From assembly GCF_000698595.1 (NCBI RefSeq), contig NZ_JFHC01000011.1, positions 1 to 64,000 on the forward strand: a DNA stretch of 64,000 nucleotides, read 5' to 3'. Under the pieces are notes generated by a model that did not search any database, had not been told where the DNA came from, and saw only the letters and a program-made list of their open reading frames with translations. The stretch comes from Caballeronia glathei (GTDB lineage Bacteria > Pseudomonadota > Gammaproteobacteria > Burkholderiales > Burkholderiaceae). Shown here piece by piece: positions 42,450-50,624 of this stretch; position 1 is the stretch's first letter; the number at the start of each line of letters is the position of its first letter. A program made the translations under genes and the position numbers.

Positions 42450-44990
42450 TCAGGCCGTCTCGGCGACGACCGGGATGGCAATGCGCCTGATCGCGCGTTC
42501 CTCGGGCTTTGCCGGCCGGATCTGGCCGCGCTCCTCGACGAACGTCACGTTCGCATCGCCCTCTTCGCTGTTGACGAAATGGCGGAAGCGCTTGCGCGTC
42601 TCGGGATCGGTCACGGCGCGCTTCCACTCGCACTCGTAGGTGTCCACGACCAGCTGCATCTCCGCTTCGAGTTCGGCGCCGAGCCCGAGCTTGTCGTGCA
42701 CGACGACGTCGATCAGGTAGTCGAGCCCGCCTTCCAGGTTGTCGCGCCACACGCTCGTGCGCTGCAGGCGGTCGGCCGTGCGCACGTAGAACATCAGGAA
42801 GCGGTCGATATAGCGGATGAGCGTTTCGCGGTCCAGGTCGGACGCGAGCAGTTCCGCGTGGCGCGGCTTCATGCCGCCGTTGCCGCACACGTAGAGGTTC
42901 CAGCCCTTTTCCGTCGCGATGATGCCGACATCCTTGCCCTGCGCCTCCGCGCACTCGCGGGTGCAGCCCGACACGCCGAACTTGATCTTGTGCGGCGCGC
43001 GCAGGCCCTTGTAGCGGTTCTCGACGTCGATCGCGAGCCCGACCGAATCGCCCACGCCGTAGCGGCACCACGTCGATCCCACGCACGACTTCACCGTGCG
43101 CACCGCCTTGCCGTACGCGTGGCCCGACTCGAAGCCCGCGGCGATCAGTTCTTCCCAGATGAGCGGCAACTGCTCGACGCGTGCGCCGAAGAGATCGACG
43201 CGCGCCCCGCCGGTGACCTTCGTATAGAGCCCGTACTTCTTCGCGACCTGTCCCACTGCGATCAGTCCGTCGGGCGTGACCTCGCCGCCCGGCATGCGCG
43301 GCACGACCGAATACGTGCCGTCACGCTGGATGTTCGCGAGGTAGTAGTCGTTCGAATCCTGCAGGCTCGCGTGCTCCTTCTTCAGCACGAACTCGTTCCA
43401 GCACGAGGCGAGAATGCCCGCGACGACCGGCTTGCAGATGTCGCAGCCAAGGCCGTGGCCGTGCTTCGCGATGAGCGCGCCGAAGGTCCTGAAGCCCTCG
43501 ACCCGCACCATGTGATACAGCTCCTGGCGCGAATACGGGAAGTGCTCGCACAGGTGGTTGTTGACGGCGAGCCCCTGGCGCTTCATCTCCGCCTTCATCA
43601 CCTGCGTGACGAGCGGCACGCAGCCGCCGCACGTCGAGCCCGCCTTGCAGGCGGTCTTCAGCGCGCCGATGCTCGTCGCGCCCGCGCACACCGCCTCGCA
43701 GATCTGCGCCTTCGTCACGTTGTTGCACGAGCAGATCTGCGCGGCGGCGGGCAGCGCCTCGACACCGAGGCCCGGCTTCGCCTGCCCGTCCGATTGCGGC
43801 AGGATCAGGAACTCGGGCGCTTCGGGCAGTTCGATGCGGTTGAGCATCATCTGCAGCAGCGTGCCGTATTCGCTCGCGTCGCCGACCATCACGCCGCCGA
43901 GCAGATACTTGCCACAATCGGACACGACGAGCTTCTTGTACACCTGCTTGCGCTCGTCGCTGTACTGGTACGTGCGGCTGCCGGCCGTCGCGCCGTGCGC
44001 GTCGCCGATGCTCGCCACGTCCACGCCCATCAGCTTGAGCTTGGTGCTCATGTCGGCGCCGGCGAACGCCGCCTCTTCGCCGGCGAGATGCTTCGCCGTT
44101 ACGCGCGCCATGTCGTAGCCCGGCGCGACGAGCCCGAACACCTGGCCGTTCCACGCCGCGCATTCGCCGATCGCGAAGATGTCGGGGTCGCTCGTGCGGC
44201 AGGCGTCGTCGATCACGACGCCGCCGCGCGCACCGACTTCCAGCCCCGCCGCGCGCGCGAGCTCGTCGCGCGGACGAATGCCCGCGGAGAACACGATCAT
44301 GTCGGTGTCGAGATGCGTGCCGTCGGAAAACTGCATGCGGTTCCTGCCGGTCTCGCCGTCGACGATCGCCTGCGTGTTGCGCTGGGTATGCACCGTCACG
44401 CCCAGTTCCTCGATCCTGCTCCTGAGCACGCGGCCGCCGCCTTCGTCCACCTGCACCGCCATCAGGCGCGGGGCGAATTCGACGACATGCGTATCGAGGC
44501 CCATGTCGCGCAGCGCCTTCGCGCATTCGAGCCCGAGCAGGCCGCCGCCGACCACCGTGCCGGTCTTCGAGCGCACGCCGCATTCACGCATCGCTTCGAG
44601 GTCCTCGATCGTGCGGTAGACGAAGCAGCCCGCCCGGTCGCTTCCGGCAAGCGGCGGCACGAACGGATAGGAGCCCGTTGCGAGCACGAGCTTGTCGTAG
44701 GCGAGCGTCTCGCCCGTCGAGACCGTCACGGTGCGCGCCGCGCGGTCGATCGACACCGCCTTCGCATTGAGCCTGAGCACGAAGTTCTCGCGCTCGAAGA
44801 AGCCCGGCGCGACGAGCGACAGATCCTCCGCCGACTTGCCCGCGAAGAACTCGGACAGGTGCACGCGGTCGTAGGCGGGACGCGGCTCCTCGGCGAGCAC
44901 GGTGATGTCGAGTCCTTCCGACTGGCTTTCCGCGAGGCATTCGAGCAGCTTGTGGCCGACCATCCCGTGGCCGATGACGATGATTTTCAT
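42450..44990 (-). CDS. nirB: assimilatory NAD(P)H nitrite reductase, large subunit NirB
   Basis: 846 residues. Order of domains: FAD/NAD-dependent reductase (1-290, IIVIGHGMVGHKLLECL, GGGLLGLECAKAL), BFD [2Fe-2S] (about 420-475, ICSCNNVTKAQ and CGGCVPLV), a nitrite/sulphite reductase ferredoxin-like half-domain, and the siroheme/[4Fe-4S] domain with C636, C642, C676 and C680 (SCVGSTWCRYG, SGCTRECAE). It reduces nitrite to ammonium in six electrons. The ATG at 44990 (MKIIVIG) is the correct start; eight residues upstream are also open. It follows narK by 13 bp. Confidence 0.95.
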   Translation of the reverse strand: MKIIVIGHGMVGHKLLECLAESQSEGLDITVLAEEPRPAYDRVHLSEFFAGKSAEDLSLVAPGFFERENFVLRLNAKAVSIDRAARTVTVSTGETLAYDKLVLATGSYPFVPPLAGSDRAGCFVYRTIEDLEAMRECGVRSKTGTVVGGGLLGLECAKALRDMGLDTHVVEFAPRLMAVQVDEGGGRVLRSRIEELGVTVHTQRNTQAIVDGETGRNRMQFSDGTHLDTDMIVFSAGIRPRDELARAAGLEVGARGGVVIDDACRTSDPDIFAIGECAAWNGQVFGLVAPGYDMARVTAKHLAGEEAAFAGADMSTKLKLMGVDVASIGDAHGATAGSRTYQYSDERKQVYKKLVVSDCGKYLLGGVMVGDASEYGTLLQMMLNRIELPEAPEFLILPQSDGQAKPGLGVEALPAAAQICSCNNVTKAQICEAVCAGATSIGALKTACKAGSTCGGCVPLVTQVMKAEMKRQGLAVNNHLCEHFPYSRQELYHMVRVEGFRTFGALIAKHGHGLGCDICKPVVAGILASCWNEFVLKKEHASLQDSNDYYLANIQRDGTYSVVPRMPGGEVTPDGLIAVGQVAKKYGLYTKVTGGARVDLFGARVEQLPLIWEELIAAGFESGHAYGKAVRTVKSCVGSTWCRYGVGDSVGLAIDVENRYKGLRAPHKIKFGVSGCTRECAEAQGKDVGIIATEKGWNLYVCGNGGMKPRHAELLASDLDRETLIRYIDRFLMFYVRTADRLQRTSVWRDNLEGGLDYLIDVVVHDKLGLGAELEAEMQLVVDTYECEWKRAVTDPETRKRFRHFVNSEEGDANVTFVEERGQIRPAKPEERAIRRIAIPVVAETA

Positions 44991-45003
44991 GACGGGATCG
45001 CTC

Positions 45004-46332
45004 TCAGTTTGCAATGCTGTTGTTGATGCCGAGCGCGCGGTCGCGCAGCGCCGCCTCGCGTGCCTTGTGCTCCGGGCTGAAGCGCACCGCCAGCGCGCAC
45101 AGCGCGGAGAGCGCGACCAGCAGGCCGAGCATGGAGAGCGTCTGCTGCACGCCGCCGAGGCCCTTCATCAGGAAGCCCGCCGCCACCGCGCCGACGTTGC
45201 CGCCCGCGCCGATCACGCCCGCCACGCCGCCGAGCGCCTTGCGGTCGATGAACGGCACGAGCGCGTAGGTCGCGCCGCACGCCATGTGCGTGAAGAGGCC
45301 GAAGATCAGCATCGCGACCACGGCGAGCGCGACGCTTTCCGCATGCGCGAACCAGTAGAGCCCGATGCCTTCGCCGGCGATCAGCACGAAGAGCAGCGTC
45401 GAGCGGATGTCGAGGCCGCGCCGTGCCGCCACCTTGTCCGAGAGCCAGCCGCCGAGCGCGCGGGCGAAGAGCGCGAGCAGGCCGAAGCTGCCCGCCGCGA
45501 TCCCGGCCGCCTTCAGCGAGAGCTGGAAGTGATCGACGTAATAGATCGCCGCGATGTTGTGGATGAACACTTCGACGCCGAAGCACGCCGCATACGTCAC
45601 GAACAGCATCCACACGCGATAGTTCGCGCAGGCGGCGCGAAAGCTCGCCCAGCCTCCCTTCTTGCCGCCGTCGATTTCGATGCCGCGCGCGCGCAGGTCC
45701 GCGAAATTGCCTTGCGGGCAGTCCTGCGTATAGCGCCAGTAGAACCACGCCATGACCGGCATCGCGATGCCCGGCACGACGAGCGCGACGCGCCAGGCCG
45801 AAGCCTCGCCCACGCCGATCGCGATCGCCGCCGCCACCAGAAGCGGAATCAGCGCCTGCGCCGCGCCCGCGCCGGCGTTGCCCCAGCCGGCGCTCGTCGC
45901 GTTGGCGGTGCCGACGACGTTCGGCGCAAACATCACCGAGGTGTGGTACTGCGTGATCACGAAGCTCGCGCCGATCGCGCCGATTGCGAGGCGGCACCAG
46001 AGGAAGCTCTCGTAGCCCGTCGAGAGGGCTGCGCCCAGCACCGGAAGCGCGCCGAGCAGCAGCAGGCCCGAGTAGACCTTGCGCGGGCCGTAGCGGTCGC
46101 ACATCGGGCCGATCACGAGGCGCACGAGAATCGTCACGGCGACCGCCGCGATGTTGATATTGGCGACCTGATCGACGGAAAGCCCGAACTCGCGCTTGAT
46201 GAGCGGCATCAGCGGCGCACAGGCGAACCACGCGAAGAAGCACACGAAGAACGCCATCCAGGTGAGATGGAAGGCGCGCATCGGCGCCGTGCGCAGGCTG
46301 AATAGGTCGATGCGGGTTGCTTTGTCTGTCAT
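45004..46332 (-). CDS. narK: MFS nitrate/nitrite transporter NarK/NasA-type (NNP family)
   Basis: 442 residues with twelve membrane segments. The two nitrate-signature motifs are intact: AGWGNAGAGAAQALIP (about residues 140-155) and GVIGAGGNVGAVAAGF (about 378-393). RLVIGPMCDRYGPRKV is the MFS loop motif. It brings nitrate into the cytoplasm for the reductases encoded downstream. First gene of the operon; its start lies 20 bp beyond a strong leader terminator, which implies that all five genes depend on antitermination. Confidence 0.93.
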   Translation of the reverse strand: MTDKATRIDLFSLRTAPMRAFHLTWMAFFVCFFAWFACAPLMPLIKREFGLSVDQVANINIAAVAVTILVRLVIGPMCDRYGPRKVYSGLLLLGALPVLGAALSTGYESFLWCRLAIGAIGASFVITQYHTSVMFAPNVVGTANATSAGWGNAGAGAAQALIPLLVAAAIAIGVGEASAWRVALVVPGIAMPVMAWFYWRYTQDCPQGNFADLRARGIEIDGGKKGGWASFRAACANYRVWMLFVTYAACFGVEVFIHNIAAIYYVDHFQLSLKAAGIAAGSFGLLALFARALGGWLSDKVAARRGLDIRSTLLFVLIAGEGIGLYWFAHAESVALAVVAMLIFGLFTHMACGATYALVPFIDRKALGGVAGVIGAGGNVGAVAAGFLMKGLGGVQQTLSMLGLLVALSALCALAVRFSPEHKAREAALRDRALGINNSIAN

Positions 46333-46343
46333 TTTCTGTCCAG

Positions 46344-46396
46344 AAAAAGAAAGGCGTCCCGCGAACGCAGTCAGTCGACTGGGTTCGGGGGACGCC
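46344..46396 (-). terminator. leader (attenuator) terminator of the nitrate assimilation operon
   Basis: On the minus strand GGCGTCCC-C-CGAAC (46396-46383) pairs with GTTCG-C-GGGACGCC (46366-46353), a 13-bp stem with one C-C mismatch; the loop region contains the self-complementary CAGTCGACTG. It is followed at once by TTTCTTTTT (46352-46344). This is the only hairpin in the window with a real T-run, yet it stands 12 bp in front of the narK start, between promoter and first gene. It is therefore best read as an attenuator that NasT overrides. Confidence 0.85.
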
Positions 46397-46440
46397 ATTG
46401 TCCAAAAGCTTGGTGGGTCTGCTGCCGGTATTGCGGGGAT

Positions 46441-46456
46441 GGCGCGCTGTTGCGCC
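46441..46456 (-). promoter_or_regulatory. candidate ANTAR-type hexaloop hairpin in the nas leader RNA
   Basis: GGCGC-AACAGC-GCGCC forms a 5-bp stem with a 6-nt loop, about 45 nt upstream of the attenuator in the leader. ANTAR proteins bind pairs of such hexaloop hairpins. The loop begins with A, as required, but its fourth base is A where the usual motif has G, and I could not find a clear second hairpin. The assignment is tentative. Confidence 0.35.
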
Positions 46457-46500
46457 GTGCCACGGTGCTGCCGGATCGCCGTTGACCCGATGGCCGGATC

Positions 46501-46519
46501 AAATGCAAGGCCCATGCCA
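46501..46519 (-). promoter_or_regulatory. sigma-54 promoter of the nitrate assimilation operon
   Basis: On the minus strand TGGCATGGGCCTTGCATTT has GG and GC exactly 10 bp apart and matches the TGGCAC-N5-TTGCA consensus except for one base. Transcription would start near 46492 and give a leader of about 160 nt before narK. GCACC half-sites at 46664-46668, 46682-46686 and 46714-46718, 150-220 bp upstream of the start site, may take part in NtrC binding. Confidence 0.8.
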
Positions 46520-46836
46520 TGCGCCGTGAATCCGCGCCGGAAGGCCATCGCACGGACATGACGGCGTGTTTGCCGCCCGCTTGCGGACGCCGCCGCGATG
46601 CATTTTGACGCCCCCGGGCACAGGGATGGTGCGACGCAGCACTGAAGCCGTGCGGGTTTTCACGCACCAAAGCGCGGCAATGCACCGCCAGCGCGCTGGC
46701 CCGGTTATTGCGTGCACCAGACGTACTACACGCCGCCCGAGCCGGGCGCCGGCGTTCATGCCGACGGCATGCGCGGCGCCGGCCCGCAAGCGCGGACCCA
46801 CGCATTCAGATGACACCGCCCCGCGCACCTTCCACC

Positions 46837-47412
46837 ATGCTTCGCGTGCTCCTCGTGACCGACACGGACAAGCCGATCGGCGATCTGCGCCAGGCGCTCG
46901 CGCGCCTCGGCTACGACATGCTGCCCGAGGCGGCGACGCCCGCGGCGCTGCCGAAGGTCGTCGAGAGCGAGCGGCCGGACGTCGTCATCATCGACACCGA
47001 ATCGCCGTCGCGCGACACGCTCGAGCAGCTTGCCGTCATGAACAAGGCCGCGCCCCGCCCGGTGCTGATGTTCAGCAACGACGCCGACCAGCAGTTCATC
47101 CGCGCGGCGGTCGGCGCGGGCGTGACGGCCTATCTCGTCGAAGGGCTCGCGGCGGAGCGGCTCGCGCCGATCCTCGAAGTCGCGCTCGCGCGCTTCGCGC
47201 AGGAAGAGAAGCTGCGCCAGCGGCTCGCGCAGGTGGAAAGCGAGCTTGCCGACCGCAAGGTGATCGACCGCGCCAAGCGCCTCCTGATGGACCGCCGCAA
47301 GATGACGGAGCAGGAGGCGTACGCCGCGCTGCGCAAGCGCGCGATGGATCACGGAATGAAGGTTGCCGAGGTTGCTCGACAGCTCGTGTCGATGGCCGAT
47401 TTACTGGGGTGA
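46837..47412 (+). CDS. nasT: NasT-type nitrate-responsive ANTAR antiterminator
   Basis: 191 residues. An N-terminal receiver-like domain (1-115; LRVLLVTDTDKPIG, VVIIDTESPS) is followed by a short coiled coil (about 115-135) and a C-terminal ANTAR domain (about 136-186; VIDRAKRLLMDRRKMTEQEA, YAALRKRAMDHG) that binds RNA hairpins. The receiver lacks a normal acidic pocket, since NasT is controlled by its partner NasS and not by phosphorylation. It is divergent from the narK operon, whose leader ends in an intrinsic terminator. The start may be the ATG at 46837 or one 27 bp earlier; neither has a good ribosome-binding site. Confidence 0.9.
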   Translation: MLRVLLVTDTDKPIGDLRQALARLGYDMLPEAATPAALPKVVESERPDVVIIDTESPSRDTLEQLAVMNKAAPRPVLMFSNDADQQFIRAAVGAGVTAYLVEGLAAERLAPILEVALARFAQEEKLRQRLAQVESELADRKVIDRAKRLLMDRRKMTEQEAYAALRKRAMDHGMKVAEVARQLVSMADLLG

Positions 47413-47422
47413 CCCGCACGAT

Positions 47423-48589
47423 ATGAATACGCCAACACCATCCGCGCGCGACACCGCCGCGTGCCGTCCCGAAAAGACCCACGTACGGCTCGGCTTCGTC
47501 GCGCTCTCCGATGTCGCGCCGCTTGCCGCCGCGCGCATGCTCGACCTCGGGCGCCGCCACGGCCTCACGCTCGAACTGTGCCGCCAGCCTTCGTGGGCGG
47601 CGGTGCGCGACAAGCTGCTCTCCGGCGAGATCGACGCGGCGCACGCGCTCTACGGGCTCGTCTGCGGCGTGCATCTGGGCATCGGCGGGCCGCAGGCGGA
47701 CATGTCGGTGCTGATGGTGCTCAACCGCAACGGGCAGGCGATCACGCTGTCGCGCCGCCTCGCCGACGCGTTCGACGAAACCGGCAACCTGAAGGAAGCG
47801 CTCGCGTCGCTCGGGCGTCCCGCCGTGCTCGCGCAGACCTTCCCGACCGGCACCCACGCGATGTGGCTCTACTACTGGCTCGCGGCGCACGGCGTGCATC
47901 CGCTCTCGGACATCCAGAGCGTCGTGATCCCGCCGCCGCGGATGGTCGATGCGCTCGCCGAGGAGAAGCTCGACGGCTTCTGCGCGGGCGAGCCGTGGCA
48001 CGCGGTTGCGGAGGCGCGCCACGCGGGCCGCACCGTCGCGCTCACGAGCGAGATCTGGCCGAATCATCCGGAAAAGGTGCTCGCGAGCCGCCGCGATTTC
48101 GCCGCGCTCCATCCGAACACGGCGCGCGCGCTCGTGTGCACGATGCTCGAAGCGTGCCGCTGGCTCGACAGCCCGGAGCACCGCGCCGAAATCTCCGGCC
48201 AGCTTGCCGCGCCCGAACTGCTCGGCGTGCCTCGCAGCCTGATCGAGCCGCGTCTCTCGGGCATCTACGACATGGCGCGGCTCGCCAGGCCGCCCCTGCC
48301 CGTCTGTTTCTTCGACGGCGGCGCCGTCAACTATCCGCGGGCGTCGGACGGACTGTGGTTCCTCACGCAGTACCGGCGCTGGGGCCTCTTAGGCGGCGAG
48401 GCCGGCGGCATCGGCGGCGACGCGGCGATCGCCGCGTCGATCTGCCAGACGGCGCTCTACCGCGAAGCGGCCGCGCTCGCGGACGTGCCGGTGCCCGCCG
48501 AATCCCGCGCCGACGTGCTGTGCGACGGCCGCGTGTGGGACGGCAGCGACCCGGCGGGCTACCTCGAAGGCTTCACCGTGCGCGCGTGA
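47423..48589 (+). CDS. nasS: NasS-type cytoplasmic nitrate sensor (NrtA-like)
   Basis: 388 residues of the NrtA/CmpA nitrate-binding fold (LSGEIDAAHALYGLVCGVHLG, TFPTGTHAMWLYYWLAAHG, LDGFCAGEPWHAVA) but without a signal peptide, the mark of NasS as opposed to the transporter component. Known NasS proteins bind nitrate and hold NasT in an inactive complex until nitrate appears. The gene starts 10 bp after nasT and no NrtBC transporter is present, which supports the sensory role. Confidence 0.9.
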   Translation: MNTPTPSARDTAACRPEKTHVRLGFVALSDVAPLAAARMLDLGRRHGLTLELCRQPSWAAVRDKLLSGEIDAAHALYGLVCGVHLGIGGPQADMSVLMVLNRNGQAITLSRRLADAFDETGNLKEALASLGRPAVLAQTFPTGTHAMWLYYWLAAHGVHPLSDIQSVVIPPPRMVDALAEEKLDGFCAGEPWHAVAEARHAGRTVALTSEIWPNHPEKVLASRRDFAALHPNTARALVCTMLEACRWLDSPEHRAEISGQLAAPELLGVPRSLIEPRLSGIYDMARLARPPLPVCFFDGGAVNYPRASDGLWFLTQYRRWGLLGGEAGGIGGDAAIAASICQTALYREAAALADVPVPAESRADVLCDGRVWDGSDPAGYLEGFTVRA

Positions 48590-48671
48590 GCCGCGCCGCG
48601 GCCGGCATCCGTCGTCAAACGATCTACTATTGATCGATGGATCCCGACGCGCGCTGCGCAAGGAGGCTCAC

Positions 48672-49157
48672 ATGGAACTGTCCACGGTTCGGGTCGAAAA
48701 ACCCGGCGATACCAATTTCATCCTCGGGCAGACGCATTTCATCAAGTCCGTCGAGGACCTGCACGAAGCGATCTTCGGCACCGTTCCGGGCATCCGGTTC
48801 GGCATCGCGTTCTGCGAGGCGTCGGGCAAGCGGCTCGTGCGCTCGTCCGGCAACGACGAGAGCCTGATCGAACTCGCCACGAGAAACGCGCTCGCCGTCG
48901 CCGCGGGCCACTGCTTCTTCGTGTTTCTCGGCGACGGCTTCTTCCCCGTCAACGTGCTCAACGCCATCAAGGCGGTGCCGGAGGTCTGCCGGATCTTCTG
49001 CGCGACCGCGAATCCGACGCAGGTGCTCGTCGCGGAGACGGACCAGGGGCGCGGGATCGTGGGGGTCGTCGACGGGTTCGGGCCGCTCGGCGTCGAAACC
49101 GCCGAAGACGTTCAATGGCGCAAGGACCTGCTGCGCAAGATCGGCTACAAGGCCTGA
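48672..49157 (+). CDS. adenosine-specific-kinase-like protein (PF04008 family)
   Basis: 161 residues. The whole chain matches the small alpha/beta family annotated as adenosine-specific kinase or adenosine-binding protein (GDTNFILGQTHFIKSVEDL, FGIAFCEASGKRLVR, ATRNALAVAAGHCFFVFLGD, FCATANPTQVLVAETDQGRG). Only structural work and limited biochemistry exist for the family; the cellular role is unclear. AGGAGG stands 5 bp before the ATG at 48672. It follows nasS by 82 bp on the same strand and could be read from the same promoter. Confidence 0.85.
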   Translation: MELSTVRVEKPGDTNFILGQTHFIKSVEDLHEAIFGTVPGIRFGIAFCEASGKRLVRSSGNDESLIELATRNALAVAAGHCFFVFLGDGFFPVNVLNAIKAVPEVCRIFCATANPTQVLVAETDQGRGIVGVVDGFGPLGVETAEDVQWRKDLLRKIGYKA

Positions 49158-50042
49158 ATTGCGGCGCGCGGGCGGGGAGACGGACGCACCGGGCGGCCGG
49201 GGAACCGCGTTCGAGCTTCGCGCCTTCGCCTCGTCGCCGCCGGGATGCGGCGGGACGTGTCGCCGCTCAAGGAGCGGCGGCGCTGTTCGGGTCACGGCGT
49301 TGAGCGCGTGTTTGAACTTGGCGCTTCCGCCTCACAGCCGGGATGCGGCGGGACGGCTGGCCGCTCCGGCGCGATTCGGGATGCGGCATCAAGCGCGCGT
49401 TTGAACTTGGCGCATGCGGCGGGACAGATGCGCCCTCAAGGGCCCGCTGCGGCGCCGTTCGGGTCGCGGCGTCAAACCGGCTTTTGAACTTCGCGCTTCC
49501 CCCTCGCAGCGGGAATACCACGGAACAGGTGGCCGCTCCGGCGGCCGTCAAGCCAGGCTCTGAACCTCCCTCCGCTCATCGCCCACTGACCGTACGCTTA
49601 GTGCGCCGGACCCTCACCTACCACGCGGGTACGCGCCGTGCACCGGCCAGCCGGCCATCTTTTCGCGCGGGCCCGGCGGCGCGCCCGCTGAATCCCGCCC
49701 TTCACTCCTTGACTTGAGGGCAGGAATGGCGAGAATGTGGGCCCCGGCGGCCCGCCCGGTCGTGCCGGAATGCACCGCAACGGGCCGGAACGCCGCGCCC
49801 GCGACATCACGAAACAAATCGGATGCTGTATAACCGGCTAGGCGGACCCGAAGCGGTCCGCTGCAAGCCTGTCTGGCGGCCCGCCGCCGCACCGGTATTC
49901 GACGCCGGCCGTCCGGCGCGCCCGCGCGCGCAGCCGGGGCCGCTCATCGGCGTGCGGATGCGCCTCTGCGCCCGCCGCCCGGAATCTTTCAGCGTTGCCC
50001 GGGGAAGGGTCGTCCCCGGACAACGGACTTGAGGAGCATGTC
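49158..50042. repeat. 885-bp gene-free region with degenerate tandem repeats
   Basis: No gene is supported. Between about 49200 and 49560 a unit of roughly 85-100 bp recurs about four times: TTTGAACTTGGCGC-like sequence at about 49208, 49312, 49401 and 49483, each followed by a CGGCGGGAC- or AGCGGGA-type stretch and a GGCCGCTCC/GGTCGCGGCGT block. From 49600 to 50040 I see only non-repetitive GC-rich sequence and a possible promoter region for the DUF2760/Hsp70 operon without clear boxes. Confidence 0.55.
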
Positions 50043-50624
50043 ATGACCGACTTGAACCCGTCTTTCCTCGGCAGGTTGTCGATTGCCTTCGGAACGTTCT
50101 TCACCTGCCTCGGCGACGCCGCGTTCGCCGCGCGCGTGAAGCAGTTGCGCGACGGCCCCGCCCCGGCGGCGGCGCCCGTGCAGGAAGCGCCCGCGCCGGC
50201 GCCAGTGCGCCCCGCCCCTGCCCCCGCCCCCGTGCTGAAGGAAGCGAGCCCCGAGGCGGCGCTCCAGCTGCTGGGCCTGCTTCAGCGCGACGCGCGCCTG
50301 ATCGACTTCATCGAAGAGGACATCGCCCGCTACTCGGACGCCGACATCGGCGCCGCGGCGCGCCTCGTCCACGAAGGCTGCCGCACCGTGCTGCGCGAGC
50401 ATTTCACGATCCGCCCGGTGCGCGAGGAAGCCGAGGGCAGCCGCGTGACGCTGCCCGACGGCTTCGATGCCACCGCGATCCGCCTGACCGGCAACGTCGT
50501 CGGCAAGCCGCCGTTTCAAGGCAGCATCAGCCATCGCGGGTGGAAAGTGGCGGAAGTGCGCCTGCCGAAGCTCGCGGAAAGCCATGACGCCCGCGTCGTC
50601 GCCCCCGCCGAGGTGGAACTATGA
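50043..50624 (+). CDS. DUF2760 protein, first gene of a double-Hsp70 operon
   Basis: 193 residues. A short N-terminal hydrophobic helix (about 8-30, LGRLSIAFGTFFTCLGDAAFA) is followed by a Pro/Ala linker (about 37-62) and a folded C-terminal domain (LQLLGLLQRDARLIDFIEED, RTVLREHFTIRP, GSISHRGWKVAEVRLP) recognised as DUF2760. The biochemical function is unknown. GAGGAG lies 8 bp upstream of the ATG at 50043, and its stop overlaps the start of the first Hsp70 gene as ATGA. The constant association with two Hsp70-like genes suggests a cofactor, client adaptor or membrane tether for them. Confidence 0.8.
   Translation: MTDLNPSFLGRLSIAFGTFFTCLGDAAFAARVKQLRDGPAPAAAPVQEAPAPAPVRPAPAPAPVLKEASPEAALQLLGLLQRDARLIDFIEEDIARYSDADIGAAARLVHEGCRTVLREHFTIRPVREEAEGSRVTLPDGFDATAIRLTGNVVGKPPFQGSISHRGWKVAEVRLPKLAESHDARVVAPAEVEL

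Noticed and set aside
42579-45026. Open frame of about 815 codons on the plus strand opposite nirB
   Set aside because: Shadow of nirB, Arg/His/Ala-rich and without motifs.
46441-46456. Full ANTAR two-hairpin motif in the nas leader
   Set aside because: Only one hexaloop hairpin is clear and its loop deviates at position 4; a complete motif is not claimed.
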